From Rhodopseudomonas rhenobacensis (lineage in GTDB: Bacteria; Pseudomonadota; Alphaproteobacteria; Rhizobiales; Xanthobacteraceae), in contig NZ_JACHIH010000017.1 of the NCBI RefSeq assembly GCF_014203125.1, positions 45,175-109,174 of the forward strand: a stretch of DNA of 64,000 nucleotides, given 5' to 3'. Both the position numbers and the translations under genes were made by a program. Below the pieces are notes generated by a model, which did no database searches, was not told the DNA's origin, and saw nothing but the letters and a program-made list of their open reading frames with translations. Positions 9,525-18,272 of the stretch are shown piece by piece. Position 1 is the first letter of the stretch, and each line of letters starts with the position of its first letter.

Positions 9525-9734
9525 TCCTGGTCGGACGCGTCGCCTCACACTCCACCACAACGCAGGTAACGACTGATAGTCGCCGGCACCCTGCTGATCA
9601 GTAACAAATTACCTTCGCCCGATGGCCGGATATACAACTACCAGTTATTCTCCGGGGAAATTAATCTTGTTTTGACCAAGCTCTGCTCAACTTGCGGCGG
9701 CAGTGAAGCCTGCAATCGCCGAGGAGTTGAGCCT

Positions 9735-10523
9735 ATGCAGAACGCGCGGGTCATCGTCATATTGGTCGCGCTGAGCGCCGGCGCCGCCGCGGCCTTTCTC
9801 GCCGCCGGCACCGATCGACCGCAACCGCAAGTGACCGTGCCGGCGGTCGCTCAGCTCAAGACCGTCGACGTGCTGGTGGCGAAGTCCGACATCGCGCTCG
9901 GCAGGATCGTCGCCACCACCGACGCGCAATGGCAGAGCTGGCCGGCCGACGCCGCGAGCGGCAATTTGATCCGGCGCGATCAGCAGCCGGATGCGGTCGA
10001 CCGGGTGGTCGGCGCGATTGCGCGCTCGCCCTTCGTCGCCGGCGAACCGATCCGCGAAGCCAAGCTGGTGCGCCCGAACGGCTCCGGCTTCATGGCGGCG
10101 GTGCTGCCGGCCGGGATGCGGGCGATCTCCACCGAAATCTCGCCGGAGACCGGCGCCGGCGGCTTCATCCTGCCCAACGACCGCGTCGACGTCATCCTCT
10201 CCAAGCGCCATCGCGATCAGGAGAAAGACATCGTGAGTTCGGAAATCATCCTCAGCAACGTCAGGGTGCTGGCGATCGACCAGGCGCCGAAGGAGCGCGA
10301 CGGCCAGAACGCGGTGATCGGCAAGACCGCGACGCTGGAGTTGAAGCCGGAGCAGGCCGAGGCGTTGGCGCGGGCGCGACAGGCCGGAACGCTGTCGCTG
10401 GCGCTGCGCAGCCTGGTCGACGTCAATCTGGTGGCGCAAGCCGGCGACGAGACCCAGATCACCGTCTACAAGGGCCAGGAGCGCGAGTTCTACAGCTGCA
10501 CGCCGCTGTGCCAGCGCCGTTAG
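9735..10523 (+). CDS. cpaB: CpaB/RcpC-like Flp pilus assembly protein (orphan)
   Basis: 262 residues. The start ATG at 9735 follows a GAGGAGTTG ribosome site. It has an N-terminal membrane anchor (VIVILVALSAGAAAAFLA), an SAF-type domain (VDVLVAKSDIALGRIV), then the RcpC/CpaB core (MRAISTEISPETGAGGFILPNDRVDVIL) and LNVRVLAID-like strands. In Tad/Flp systems this protein helps pilin secretion across the periplasm. No cpaA, cpaC, cpaE, cpaF, tadB or flp gene is next to it, so it is an orphan unless the rest lies elsewhere. The Cys-containing C-terminus (YSCTPLCQRR) is unusual. Confidence 0.85.
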   Translation: MQNARVIVILVALSAGAAAAFLAAGTDRPQPQVTVPAVAQLKTVDVLVAKSDIALGRIVATTDAQWQSWPADAASGNLIRRDQQPDAVDRVVGAIARSPFVAGEPIREAKLVRPNGSGFMAAVLPAGMRAISTEISPETGAGGFILPNDRVDVILSKRHRDQEKDIVSSEIILSNVRVLAIDQAPKERDGQNAVIGKTATLELKPEQAEALARARQAGTLSLALRSLVDVNLVAQAGDETQITVYKGQEREFYSCTPLCQRR

Positions 10524-10544
10524 GGCGATGGATGGGACGCGGCG

Positions 10545-10769
10545 CTAGACGCCGTAGGGCTGCAGCTTGGCCAACAGCCGCTGGCCGAGCGCGACCGCGC
10601 AGTCCGGCTGATGCACGATGTCCTCGCCCTTGTGTTCCCACGACACCGAGGCGTGGCACAGCTTGCATTGATTGCGGGCGCCGCCGTCCTCCTCCGACAC
10701 GGTTTCGATCGCCGTCTTGCTGAGAGCGAGAGCGATCTTGCGGACGTCTTCGGCGGCGAATGCGGTCAT
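10545..10769 (-). CDS. Small hypothetical protein with a CXXCH motif
   Basis: 74 residues from ATG 10769 (a TTG 21 bp upstream is an alternative start). It contains QCKLCHASVSW around the middle and a later Cys (QPDCAVAL). The CXXCH resembles a haem c site, but no signal peptide is seen, so metal binding or chance is more likely than cytochrome c. It lies convergent with cpaB, 21 bp from its end. No family is recognised; coding is supported by its composition and compact fit between genes. Confidence 0.55.
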   Translation of the reverse strand: MTAFAAEDVRKIALALSKTAIETVSEEDGGARNQCKLCHASVSWEHKGEDIVHQPDCAVALGQRLLAKLQPYGV

Positions 10770-10911
10770 TGCAGGTTCCGGCAGTTTCAATTCGGTGGTG
10801 CAGACGGGAAATAGTGGAGCCGAGGCCGCTTGGTTGCAACAGTTTTCCGAACGGTCTCACGCCAAACGCGCGGCGCTCGCTGAAAACAATCGCCACGTGA
10901 CGAAGTGGCCC

Positions 10912-13179
10912 TCAACGCACAGCGTCGCTGGCGTTCAAATCCCGCGACGCCAGCCGCGTCGCCAGATGATCATACAGCCCCTGCAACGCCGGGCCGCATC
11001 GCGCGCGGCATTCTGCCAGCGCATTGATGGCGCCGTCGCCGTCGCCGCGGTCGATCGCTTCCAATAGCGCGCGATGCGCGCGCGCCAATTGCTGGAACTC
11101 GGCGCTTTGCGCCATCGTCTCGTCGCCGGCGATCGCAAACAATTTGGTCGAGCGCGACTTGCCCTTCAGCCGAATCTCGCCGGCCTCCAGCAGCGCAATG
11201 CCGGGCGCCGCGCGGGCCAGTTCCTCGGACACCAAGAGATCGGTGCCGAAACTCTTGGTGGCGGATTCGATCCGTGCCGCGACGTTGACGACGTCGCCCA
11301 TCGCCGAATAGTTGAAGCGCTTCTGCGAGCCCATATTGCCGACGCAGGCCAGCCCGGTATTGAGCCCGACGCCGATCCTGACCTTTGGGTCGGCAAAGCC
11401 CCGCGCGGCAAATCCGAACGCGTCGACGTCGTTCAGATTGTCGAGCGCCGAACGCATCTTCAGCGCGGCGCGGCAGGCCCGCGCGGCGTGATCCGGCAGA
11501 TCGACCGGCGCGTTCCAGAACGCCATGATGGAATCGCCGATGTATTTGTCGATGGTGCCGAGCTCGTCCTGGATCGCATCCGACAGCGGCGCCAGCAGCG
11601 TGTTGATGAAGTCGACGAGCTCGGTCGCCGTCAATTCCTCGGAGATCGGCGTGAAGCCGCGCACGTCCATGAACATCACGGTGAGTTCGCGCTGTTCGCC
11701 GCCGAGCTTCATGGCGTCCGGCGCCTGCTCCAGCCGCGCCAAAAGCTCAGGCGCGAGATATTGCCCGAACGCCTGCCGCACGAAGGTCTTCTCGCGGTCG
11801 GCGGTGACGTGCAGCACGCGCTCCACCGCAATGTAGGTGGCGAGTGCCGCCAGCGACGGATACACCGGGTCGATCAGCAGTCGGAGATGCGAAAACGCCA
11901 GCCATGAGGCTGCCACCGCGCTGCCCAGCACGATGCCGCCGGCGATCAGCGAGAACCGCGCGCCGAACGCCAGCACCAGCGCGGTGACCAACAGCCCGAG
12001 CAGCAGCGTCAGCAATATTTCGAAGCCGTCGGCCCAGTCCGGCCGCGCCAGAAAATCCTGCGCGATGATCTGCTCGATCAGCTGCGCGTGGATCGCCACG
12101 CCCGGCACGGTTTCGCCGAGCGGCGTGGTGCGGGCGTCGACCAGACCCGACGCCGAGGTGCCGACCAGCACGATGGCGCCGTCGAGCCGTCCGCGAACCT
12201 CGGCTTCCTTCGCGGGATCGAGCACGTCCTTGACCGAAAGGTAGCGCGCGGCGCGATCGTGGTCGAAATAGATCCAGGCCTCGCCGTCATAGGTCAGCGG
12301 GATCTTGAACGCGCCGACCCGCATGTCGAGCAGCGCCGCCTCCCCGGTGTCGGCGTCGCCGCTGGCGCCGGTGCCGCGCACCACCAGCCCCTTCTGGCCC
12401 TGCGCCACCCGCAGCGCCTCGACCGCCAGCGTCGGATAGATCCGGCTGCCGTCGGACAACAGCATCGGCACCCGGCGGATCACCCCGGAGCGGTCGCGCG
12501 CGCTGAGATTGATCGCGCCCGAGCCCGCCGCTGCGGCGTCGAGCGCCGGCAGGTTCGGCACCGTGCCGCGAAACGCCGGCAGCACCCGCGTCGGCGTGAC
12601 GCCGACGAACGCCAGCCCCGCCTTGACCGAAGGCCGGTTGTCATTGGCCTGGCGCGTCGCGGCAAAGCCGAGCACGCTCGGCGTCTTGCCGATCGCCTCG
12701 GCGAACATCTGGTCGTGATCCGGCAGGCTCTTCAACAACGCCACCGCCTGCTCGCGATCCGGCGCGTCCTGCGCGATCAGGTCGGCGGCGAGCCGCGCCG
12801 GCGTGGTGCGGTCGGGCTCGGCGAAGATCACGTCGAAGGCGACCACGCCGGCGCCGAGCTCGCCGAGCCTGCGGGTCAGCGCGGCGAGCCGGCTGCGCGG
12901 CCACGGCCATTGCCCGAACGCCGCGATCGAGGCCTCGTCGATGTCGACGATGCGCACCGGCAATTCCGCGTAAGCCCGCGGCTGCAGCCGCTGATAGGTG
13001 TCGAAGGTGCGCTCCTTCAACTCGCTGACCAGCCGCGGGTCGTAAGCGCGCAGCAGCGTCAGCGCGACGAGCGTCAATAGCGCCGCCGCGGTGGCGCGGC
13101 CGTTGCGGCTGCGGGCGAAGCGGCGCAGCCGCGCTCCTACCAGCGCCAGCCGCCGCAGTCGCATCGGCTGCGCGCGCAT
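10912..13179 (-). CDS. Class III adenylate/guanylate cyclase with CHASE2 sensor domain
   Basis: About 755 residues. An N-terminal TM helix is followed by a periplasmic CHASE2 domain of about 300 residues (VDIDEASIAAFGQWPWPRS; GQWPWPR is typical). Three closely spaced TM helices follow, then a cytosolic class III cyclase domain at about 500-690. Both metal-binding aspartates are present (VMFMDVRGFTP and IDKYIGDSIMAFW), as is the transition-state pair in MGDVVNVAARIES, so catalysis is expected. It should make cAMP (or cGMP) in response to a periplasmic signal. It is followed upstream by TadG-like, FecR and outer-membrane genes. The start could be 13179 or 13164. Confidence 0.92.
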   Translation of the reverse strand: MRAQPMRLRRLALVGARLRRFARSRNGRATAAALLTLVALTLLRAYDPRLVSELKERTFDTYQRLQPRAYAELPVRIVDIDEASIAAFGQWPWPRSRLAALTRRLGELGAGVVAFDVIFAEPDRTTPARLAADLIAQDAPDREQAVALLKSLPDHDQMFAEAIGKTPSVLGFAATRQANDNRPSVKAGLAFVGVTPTRVLPAFRGTVPNLPALDAAAAGSGAINLSARDRSGVIRRVPMLLSDGSRIYPTLAVEALRVAQGQKGLVVRGTGASGDADTGEAALLDMRVGAFKIPLTYDGEAWIYFDHDRAARYLSVKDVLDPAKEAEVRGRLDGAIVLVGTSASGLVDARTTPLGETVPGVAIHAQLIEQIIAQDFLARPDWADGFEILLTLLLGLLVTALVLAFGARFSLIAGGIVLGSAVAASWLAFSHLRLLIDPVYPSLAALATYIAVERVLHVTADREKTFVRQAFGQYLAPELLARLEQAPDAMKLGGEQRELTVMFMDVRGFTPISEELTATELVDFINTLLAPLSDAIQDELGTIDKYIGDSIMAFWNAPVDLPDHAARACRAALKMRSALDNLNDVDAFGFAARGFADPKVRIGVGLNTGLACVGNMGSQKRFNYSAMGDVVNVAARIESATKSFGTDLLVSEELARAAPGIALLEAGEIRLKGKSRSTKLFAIAGDETMAQSAEFQQLARAHRALLEAIDRGDGDGAINALAECRARCGPALQGLYDHLATRLASRDLNASDAVR

Positions 13180-13402
13180 CACGCGACCGCCATCCGACAG
13201 GCGCTCCGCCGACGGAACCGACGCGCCAGGCTCGCCGTTAGCACAGCGGAGCAAATCAGCGGACGCGTGGTCGACGTGAGCAAGGCGACAATCCGATATG
13301 CGGCGGCCCGAGCCGCGCGGAGCGTCATGTTAGGAAACTGAACGGCGTCCCGCCATGGTTTTGACAGCGCCGAAGACGGCAACGACGCAAAGGACGCGCA
13401 GG

Positions 13403-13840
13403 ATGGCTTCGACGAGACCCAGCTCGCGGAAGAGCGCCAAGGCGCTGGCCGGCCTCGCCGCCGCAGGCGTGCTGCTCGCCGGGGTCGGCGTCGCGATCGC
13501 CAGCCGCGGCGCCGGCGCGCCGCAAGCCCGGCTGCAGGAATTGGCCAATAACGCCGCGCTCGCCGGCGTTACCGCCTTGGCCGACAGCATCGGCAAGCCC
13601 GGCGAGCAGCGCATCGCGGCCTCGGTCGCGGCCGCCAAGACCTCGCTCGCCGACCAACCGGCGACGCTGCACCGCGTCGCCGCTTCGGCCGAACAGCTCA
13701 CGATGTCGGTGGTGCTGATCGATCCGGGCAAGCGCAGCGAAGTCAAAGCCACCGCGCGCTATGTGGCGCCGAGCCAGGGCCGCAGCGCGCAGCAGGCCGC
13801 CGGGTTGCCGGCCGCCGCGGCCTCGCCGCGCGGCCTGTAG
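13403..13840 (+). CDS. TadG-like membrane protein fragment (hypothetical)
   Basis: 145 residues from ATG 13403 (AAGGA ribosome site 10 bp upstream). A basic start is followed by one TM helix (ALAGLAAAGVLLAGVGVAIA), then ARLQELANNAALAGVTALAD, which resembles the LQNAADAAALAAA element following the anchor of TadG/TadE pseudopilins. The rest is Ala-rich. It is much shorter than TadG. Its end is 3 bp from the convergent FecR gene. With cpaB nearby it hints at a pilus or surface-assembly role; this is tentative. Confidence 0.55.
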   Translation: MASTRPSSRKSAKALAGLAAAGVLLAGVGVAIASRGAGAPQARLQELANNAALAGVTALADSIGKPGEQRIAASVAAAKTSLADQPATLHRVAASAEQLTMSVVLIDPGKRSEVKATARYVAPSQGRSAQQAAGLPAAAASPRGL

Positions 13841-13842
13841 CG

Positions 13843-15516
13843 CTAGCGGGTGCGTGCCGCGAACACCCCGCTGCCGAGATAGTTGGTGCCGCCGATCACC
13901 ACGGTGCCGCCCATCTCGCCCACCGGGTTTTTCGGGCCACGGAAGAAACTCCCGAGCAGGCCCATGCTGCGGTCGCCGACGTCGCCGCGCAGCGCGCCGA
14001 CGAAGTTGCGCGGATCGCTCTGCAGCGCGATCACCCCGGTGTAGTTGGTGCGGTCGAGATTGCTGACGCTGACGCTGCCGGTGCGGTTGCCGAAGTCGAC
14101 GGTGTTGGAGAAATTGCCGGCGACCAGACGCTGATCTCCGACTACTTGGCGGAACAACGTCACGTCCTGAACATTGGCGATGACGTGACCGGTATAGGTT
14201 GCCCGACCGGTGGTCGGCACGTCGTTAATGCCCGGCGAGCGACCGGCCACCCAGGATCCGGTCAACCGTTCCGGACTCCCGACGTAGTTATCCGGCGTAT
14301 GCACCTCCCAGATCCCCCACTTCGTATACTCGCATTCGCAGATCGTAAGATTCGGAGTGCCGACACTGGTCGCAAACGCGCGTGCTTGGCTGGTGCTCAC
14401 CGTCGTTACGGTGCCAACGTAAGGTACCCCATTGGAGGTCTTCCCCCGCGGCGACGTGGCTGTGAAATTGTTATAGTCTTGATAGACGCTATCGGCCGGC
14501 ATCGCAGGATCGATTGAGCCGAACTGAAGATGACCTTCCTCAAAGAACAGAAAGTCGGCTTGCATCCGCCCAGCGGTTCCATCGAGCTTAACAGTCGCAA
14601 TCCCATTGCCAACAAACGGCATGGTCCCGTAGTCGAACTCGACCCGATCGATACCGCCGATCCATCCGGTCAGCGTAATGCTTGGCCGCATGTCCTTCGC
14701 CACGTTTTGCACCACCCCGCTCTGCGTCGAGGTCTGGATGGTCTGCGCCAGGCTGGTGGTGGTAGTCGATCCGGCGAGCAGCGGCGCGACATGGGTCACC
14801 ACCGGCGTCGGCGTCAGCGATCCGGCGACCGCGCCGCCATTGCGGCCGGTGGCGCGGCTTTCCGCGCGCGCCACATTGGCCGGCGACGCGGTGCCCTTCG
14901 GTGCGCCGCCGGATTGGCCGCCGGCGCTCTGGAAGCTCTGGATCATCCGCGCGACGAAGCCCTCCGGCGGCGGCCCGGGCGGGCTCGGCGGCGCGCCGCC
15001 GCCCGACAAGGCGGTGAACTCGCCGGCGCCGAGCGTGACGCTGCCGCCGCGCGACGTCACCGTCGAGGAGCCGTAGCCGGCATAGACGTTGGCGGTCGAG
15101 ATCAGCGCCACGCCGCCGCGGATGCCGATCACCGCGTCGGCGGTCTTGATCTCGGCGTCGCCGGAATGGCTGATCTGGCCGCCGACGAAGCGCAGCGCGC
15201 CCTTGCCGAGCGTGGCGGCGAGTTTGCCGGTGCCGGCGTTCGGATTGTAGACGTATTCGTCGATGGTGAGATCGCTGTTCGGCCCGATGGTCATCGAGGT
15301 CTTGTCGATGAACAACAGCTGCACCGAGCCTTCCGCCGCGGTCTTGATGCGCTCCTTGTGCGAGATCGACGCGCCGATGGTGATGGTGCGCAAATTGGCG
15401 GTGGCGGCGGGATTGACCGCCGAGGCCTTGCCGACCTCCTGCGCGGTGGCGGCGCCGCCGATCAGCGCCAGCAGTGCGGCGGCACCCGCGATCCGACCCG
15501 TTGTGCTCATCATCAT
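13843..15516 (-). CDS. FecR-domain exported protein
   Basis: 557 residues from a triple ATG at 15516-15508 behind GAGGGGCGGG. A signal peptide (AGAAALLALIGGAATAQ) precedes a FecR-type beta domain at about residues 35-150 (LLFIDKTSMTIGPNSDLTIDEYVYNP). A Pro/Gly/Ala-rich linker and a C-terminal domain of about 300 residues rich in Asn, Thr and Gly follow. Here the FecR fold is on an exported protein, not a TonB signal-transduction anti-sigma factor. It lies 10 bp after the TPR/barrel gene, so both are one operon, ahead of the CHASE2 cyclase on the same strand. Confidence 0.85.
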   Translation of the reverse strand: MMMSTTGRIAGAAALLALIGGAATAQEVGKASAVNPAATANLRTITIGASISHKERIKTAAEGSVQLLFIDKTSMTIGPNSDLTIDEYVYNPNAGTGKLAATLGKGALRFVGGQISHSGDAEIKTADAVIGIRGGVALISTANVYAGYGSSTVTSRGGSVTLGAGEFTALSGGGAPPSPPGPPPEGFVARMIQSFQSAGGQSGGAPKGTASPANVARAESRATGRNGGAVAGSLTPTPVVTHVAPLLAGSTTTTSLAQTIQTSTQSGVVQNVAKDMRPSITLTGWIGGIDRVEFDYGTMPFVGNGIATVKLDGTAGRMQADFLFFEEGHLQFGSIDPAMPADSVYQDYNNFTATSPRGKTSNGVPYVGTVTTVSTSQARAFATSVGTPNLTICECEYTKWGIWEVHTPDNYVGSPERLTGSWVAGRSPGINDVPTTGRATYTGHVIANVQDVTLFRQVVGDQRLVAGNFSNTVDFGNRTGSVSVSNLDRTNYTGVIALQSDPRNFVGALRGDVGDRSMGLLGSFFRGPKNPVGEMGGTVVIGGTNYLGSGVFAARTR

Positions 15517-15526
15517 CGCCCGCCCC

Positions 15527-16885
15527 TCAAAACCGCACCGTCGGTCCGACCGAGACCGACAGATTGTCCGTGGTGTAGTTCGGCAGTGTGGAATTGATCT
15601 TGAAATACTGCAGCTGGGTGCGCAGCCCGATGTTGTCGACCAGCTGCGCGTCGATGATGCCGCCGTAGCGCCATTCGCGATCGCGCCGCGCCACGTCGGG
15701 ATCGACGATGAAATACGGCGCGTCGTAGCGCGCGAAGCTGTAGCCCACGGTCGGCGCGATGACGAATTGCCGCGGCGCGCCGAACAGCGCGGTGGAGAAT
15801 TCATACGGGAACGCGAGGTCGATCGAGTAGCGCTTGTAGCTGTTGTAATCGGTGATGGCGTTGTTGCAGTCGTAGCCGAGCCGCGTAGTCCAGTGCAGCG
15901 GACCGAAGCGCAGATCGGTGAGCACCGCGGCGGTGAGCAGCTCGCCGGACTGCTCGCTGGCGGTCGGATAGTTCACCGAGTCGGAAAAGCGGCGGTGCCG
16001 GGTTTCCACCAGCGCCTCGGCGAGCCCGATGTCGCCGATCGCGGTGCGCGCCGACAGGCCGCCGCCGACCGCGTTGAAGTAGCTGGCGTCGCCGAGCCAG
16101 ACCTGATCGCCGATGCCGTAATATTTCAACGAGGCGTTCTGGCCGATCGCCACGCGCTGGCCGGCCAGCACTTCGACCAGGCCGAGATTGTATTGGCTGA
16201 GCTTGTTCTGCCGCGCATTGATGCCGAGGAAGGTCAGCTCGAAGGCGTCGCCGCGGGTGTTCAGCTTGTAGGCGTAGTTGGCGGCGACGGTCTGGAACGT
16301 GCTCCAGTCCGGCTGCTTGCCGTATTTGCCGTCGAGCGTGGCGTCGTTGCCCAGCGCGCGGACCAACAGCCCGTTCGGCCCGACATTGGCGTTGCTCTGA
16401 TAGCGAATGCCGGCGTTGAGGAACACGCTGTAGTCATGGCGCGACAGCCGGCGGTCGATTTCCGCGAGATAAGCCATCACCTGGGAGCGCACCTCGGCCG
16501 GCACGTTGGCGCCCTTCACGGCGTCCTGCAGATAGCCGCGAGCGATTTCGAACGAGCCGAGCTTGAAATACAGCACGCCGAGCTCGAGCTTGACCCGCGG
16601 CAGATCCGGATTGAAGAACAACATGCGCTCCAGCGCGCCGATCGCGGCTTCGTAGTCGCCGCGCGCCACCGCCTCGTGGGCGAACCTGAAACTGACGTCC
16701 AGGTTGGACGGGCTCTGATACATCTGCTGAAACAGCGCGTCGTAATCGCCCTGCACCACCGAGGCCGGCGTCGGCGCCGCGGTGGGCTCCGCGCGGGCGG
16801 GCGCGCTGAGCGCCACGCAGCCGGCCGCCAAATAGAGTAATGCCTTGGTGTTGAAAAGAAACTTCACGTCAACGCCCCGGATCAA
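15527..16885 (-). CDS. TPR plus beta-barrel outer-membrane protein (SLAM/DUF560-like)
   Basis: 452 residues. A signal peptide (LLYLAAGCVALSAPARA) is followed by TPR-like helices at about 45-145 (AHEAVARGDYEAAIGALERMLFFNPDLP). A C-terminal barrel region of about 300 residues has alternating aromatic strands and ends in a terminal Phe (SVSVGPTVRF), a usual outer-membrane signature. The architecture matches SLAM-type proteins, which display lipoproteins on the surface; whether it does so is unknown. It is the first gene of a pair with the FecR protein. Confidence 0.8.
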   Translation of the reverse strand: MIRGVDVKFLFNTKALLYLAAGCVALSAPARAEPTAAPTPASVVQGDYDALFQQMYQSPSNLDVSFRFAHEAVARGDYEAAIGALERMLFFNPDLPRVKLELGVLYFKLGSFEIARGYLQDAVKGANVPAEVRSQVMAYLAEIDRRLSRHDYSVFLNAGIRYQSNANVGPNGLLVRALGNDATLDGKYGKQPDWSTFQTVAANYAYKLNTRGDAFELTFLGINARQNKLSQYNLGLVEVLAGQRVAIGQNASLKYYGIGDQVWLGDASYFNAVGGGLSARTAIGDIGLAEALVETRHRRFSDSVNYPTASEQSGELLTAAVLTDLRFGPLHWTTRLGYDCNNAITDYNSYKRYSIDLAFPYEFSTALFGAPRQFVIAPTVGYSFARYDAPYFIVDPDVARRDREWRYGGIIDAQLVDNIGLRTQLQYFKINSTLPNYTTDNLSVSVGPTVRF

Positions 16886-17270
16886 ATGATTTTTCGGCGG
16901 CAGTTAGCCCGCCTTGCCGTTTCAATCCGTCAATCTAGGGGGCAACCGGCGTAAAATGGTATTCGTTTTTGCGCCCCGGCCGGTCATCGGGCCGCAGTCG
17001 TGACTTTTCTGCCACGGCGGCATGGTGCCACTTCACGACCCCGCCGCCGCGTTGCAGCGAGCAGCGAGCTATGTGGCTGCTCGTGTGGATCGCAGCATCG
17101 ATCCAAAATCAACCGTCATTCCGGATTGCGAGTTCGAAGAACGAGCAAGTCCGGAATCCATATGCCCTGCAGGGGTTATGTATTCCGGGCTCGCTCGCAG
17201 CTGTCGCTGCTCGCGCCCCGGAATGACGACCGAGGACTATTCAAGCGCACCAATGCAATCTGCGACGTTG
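16886..17270. other. Intergenic region holding one copy of a dispersed palindromic repeat
   Basis: No gene is seen. The AT-richer 16886-16970 is the probable promoter of the outer-membrane protein gene, and 17115-17227 is a repeat copy described separately. Confidence 0.6.
17115..17227 (-). repeat. Dispersed nested-palindrome repeat, copy 1 (inverted relative to copies 2 and 3)
   Basis: 113 bp bounded by GTCATTCCGG and CCGGAATGAC, with an inner arm pair around GGAATCCATA and a central CTGCAG. It is the reverse complement of the copies at 30778 and 46923, with scattered differences. It lies 44 bp past the 3' end of the Spy-like gene. Confidence 0.9.
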
Positions 17271-18050
17271 CTAATCCAGTCCGCGCTCGCGCGAGAGCCG
17301 CACCATCTCCTCGATGAAAACCGGCTTCTGCTTGGCGTCGAGGCTCATGAACAACGGGTCGGCGGCGTCGGCGACGTTGCGCTGATCCTGCGCGCGGTCA
17401 TAGAGAAACTGCGCCTCGTTGCGCATCTGTTCGACGATGTCGTCGGGCGGATCGCGCTTGGCGCGCTCGGCGCGCAGCCGCAGCCGGTCGGCGCCGTTGT
17501 TGCCGAGCGAATGCATCGCGGCGTTGAACGCGGTCCAATGTTTCTCCTGCTCCGGCGTCAGGTTCAGCTCGGCCTTGATCCGGGCGATGTTGGCATCCGA
17601 ATTGGCGACGATCTGCTCGGCGGTGAGTTCGACCGGCACTGGTGCTGCGACGGTCGGCGCGCGCGGCTTCTTGGCCGCCTCCTTGGCGGCCTTCGTGCCT
17701 CGGGCCGGCTTGGCGGCGGATTTCGCCGGCGCATTGGACTGCGACTGGCCGTCCGGCGCCGGTGTGGGGCCCTGCTGCGCCGGCTGCTGCCGCGGCGCGT
17801 TGCCGGGCACGCCGAGCACGCTGCCGACCACGCCGACCACGCCGCCGATCGCCCCGCCCAGCACGCCGCCGACCGGCCCGGCCGCCTTGTTGCCTTCGCG
17901 CGAGCCCTGCTGCACGCCCTGCACCAGGCCCTGAGCGCCGGCGGGAAGCGGCATCGCCAGCAGCGCCGCGGCGAGCAGCGCCAATGGCGCCGCGCGACGT
18001 GGAATGATCAGGCGCCGGTCGCCTCGCCGCGTGATGATGGGGCTGTGCAT
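17271..18050 (-). CDS. Periplasmic Spy/CpxP-like (LTXXQ) protein
   Basis: 259 residues from ATG 18050. A signal peptide (PLALLAAALLAMPLPAGAQ) is followed by a Gly/Val-rich stretch (GGVLGGAIGGVVGVVG) and a Pro/Ala/Lys-rich linker at about 90-135. A helical C-terminal domain contains LNLTPEQEKHWTAFNAAM, the LTXXQ element of Spy/CpxP chaperones. The family binds unfolded periplasmic proteins under envelope stress. The Gly-rich segment is an addition not found in Spy itself. Confidence 0.8.
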   Translation of the reverse strand: MHSPIITRRGDRRLIIPRRAAPLALLAAALLAMPLPAGAQGLVQGVQQGSREGNKAAGPVGGVLGGAIGGVVGVVGSVLGVPGNAPRQQPAQQGPTPAPDGQSQSNAPAKSAAKPARGTKAAKEAAKKPRAPTVAAPVPVELTAEQIVANSDANIARIKAELNLTPEQEKHWTAFNAAMHSLGNNGADRLRLRAERAKRDPPDDIVEQMRNEAQFLYDRAQDQRNVADAADPLFMSLDAKQKPVFIEEMVRLSRERGLD

Positions 18051-18272
18051 CAAGACTTCTCCCGGAGCTTCCGCGTGGTTTCCGCCCGTCTGCCGTACGC
18101 AGCTGGCAGCAGGCCCGCCGATTCGGTTCGAAGTCTGGCAGAGCGATGCGGCGGGGTGAAGGCCCGGCTCGCCCGGCGCCGCCGCGGCGGCCGAATTGCG
18201 CAGGCGTGCCGCGCTGCATTCGGTGTAAGACGGCGCAACCTCAACGACAAAACGACGCCGGGAAGCGCAGGG

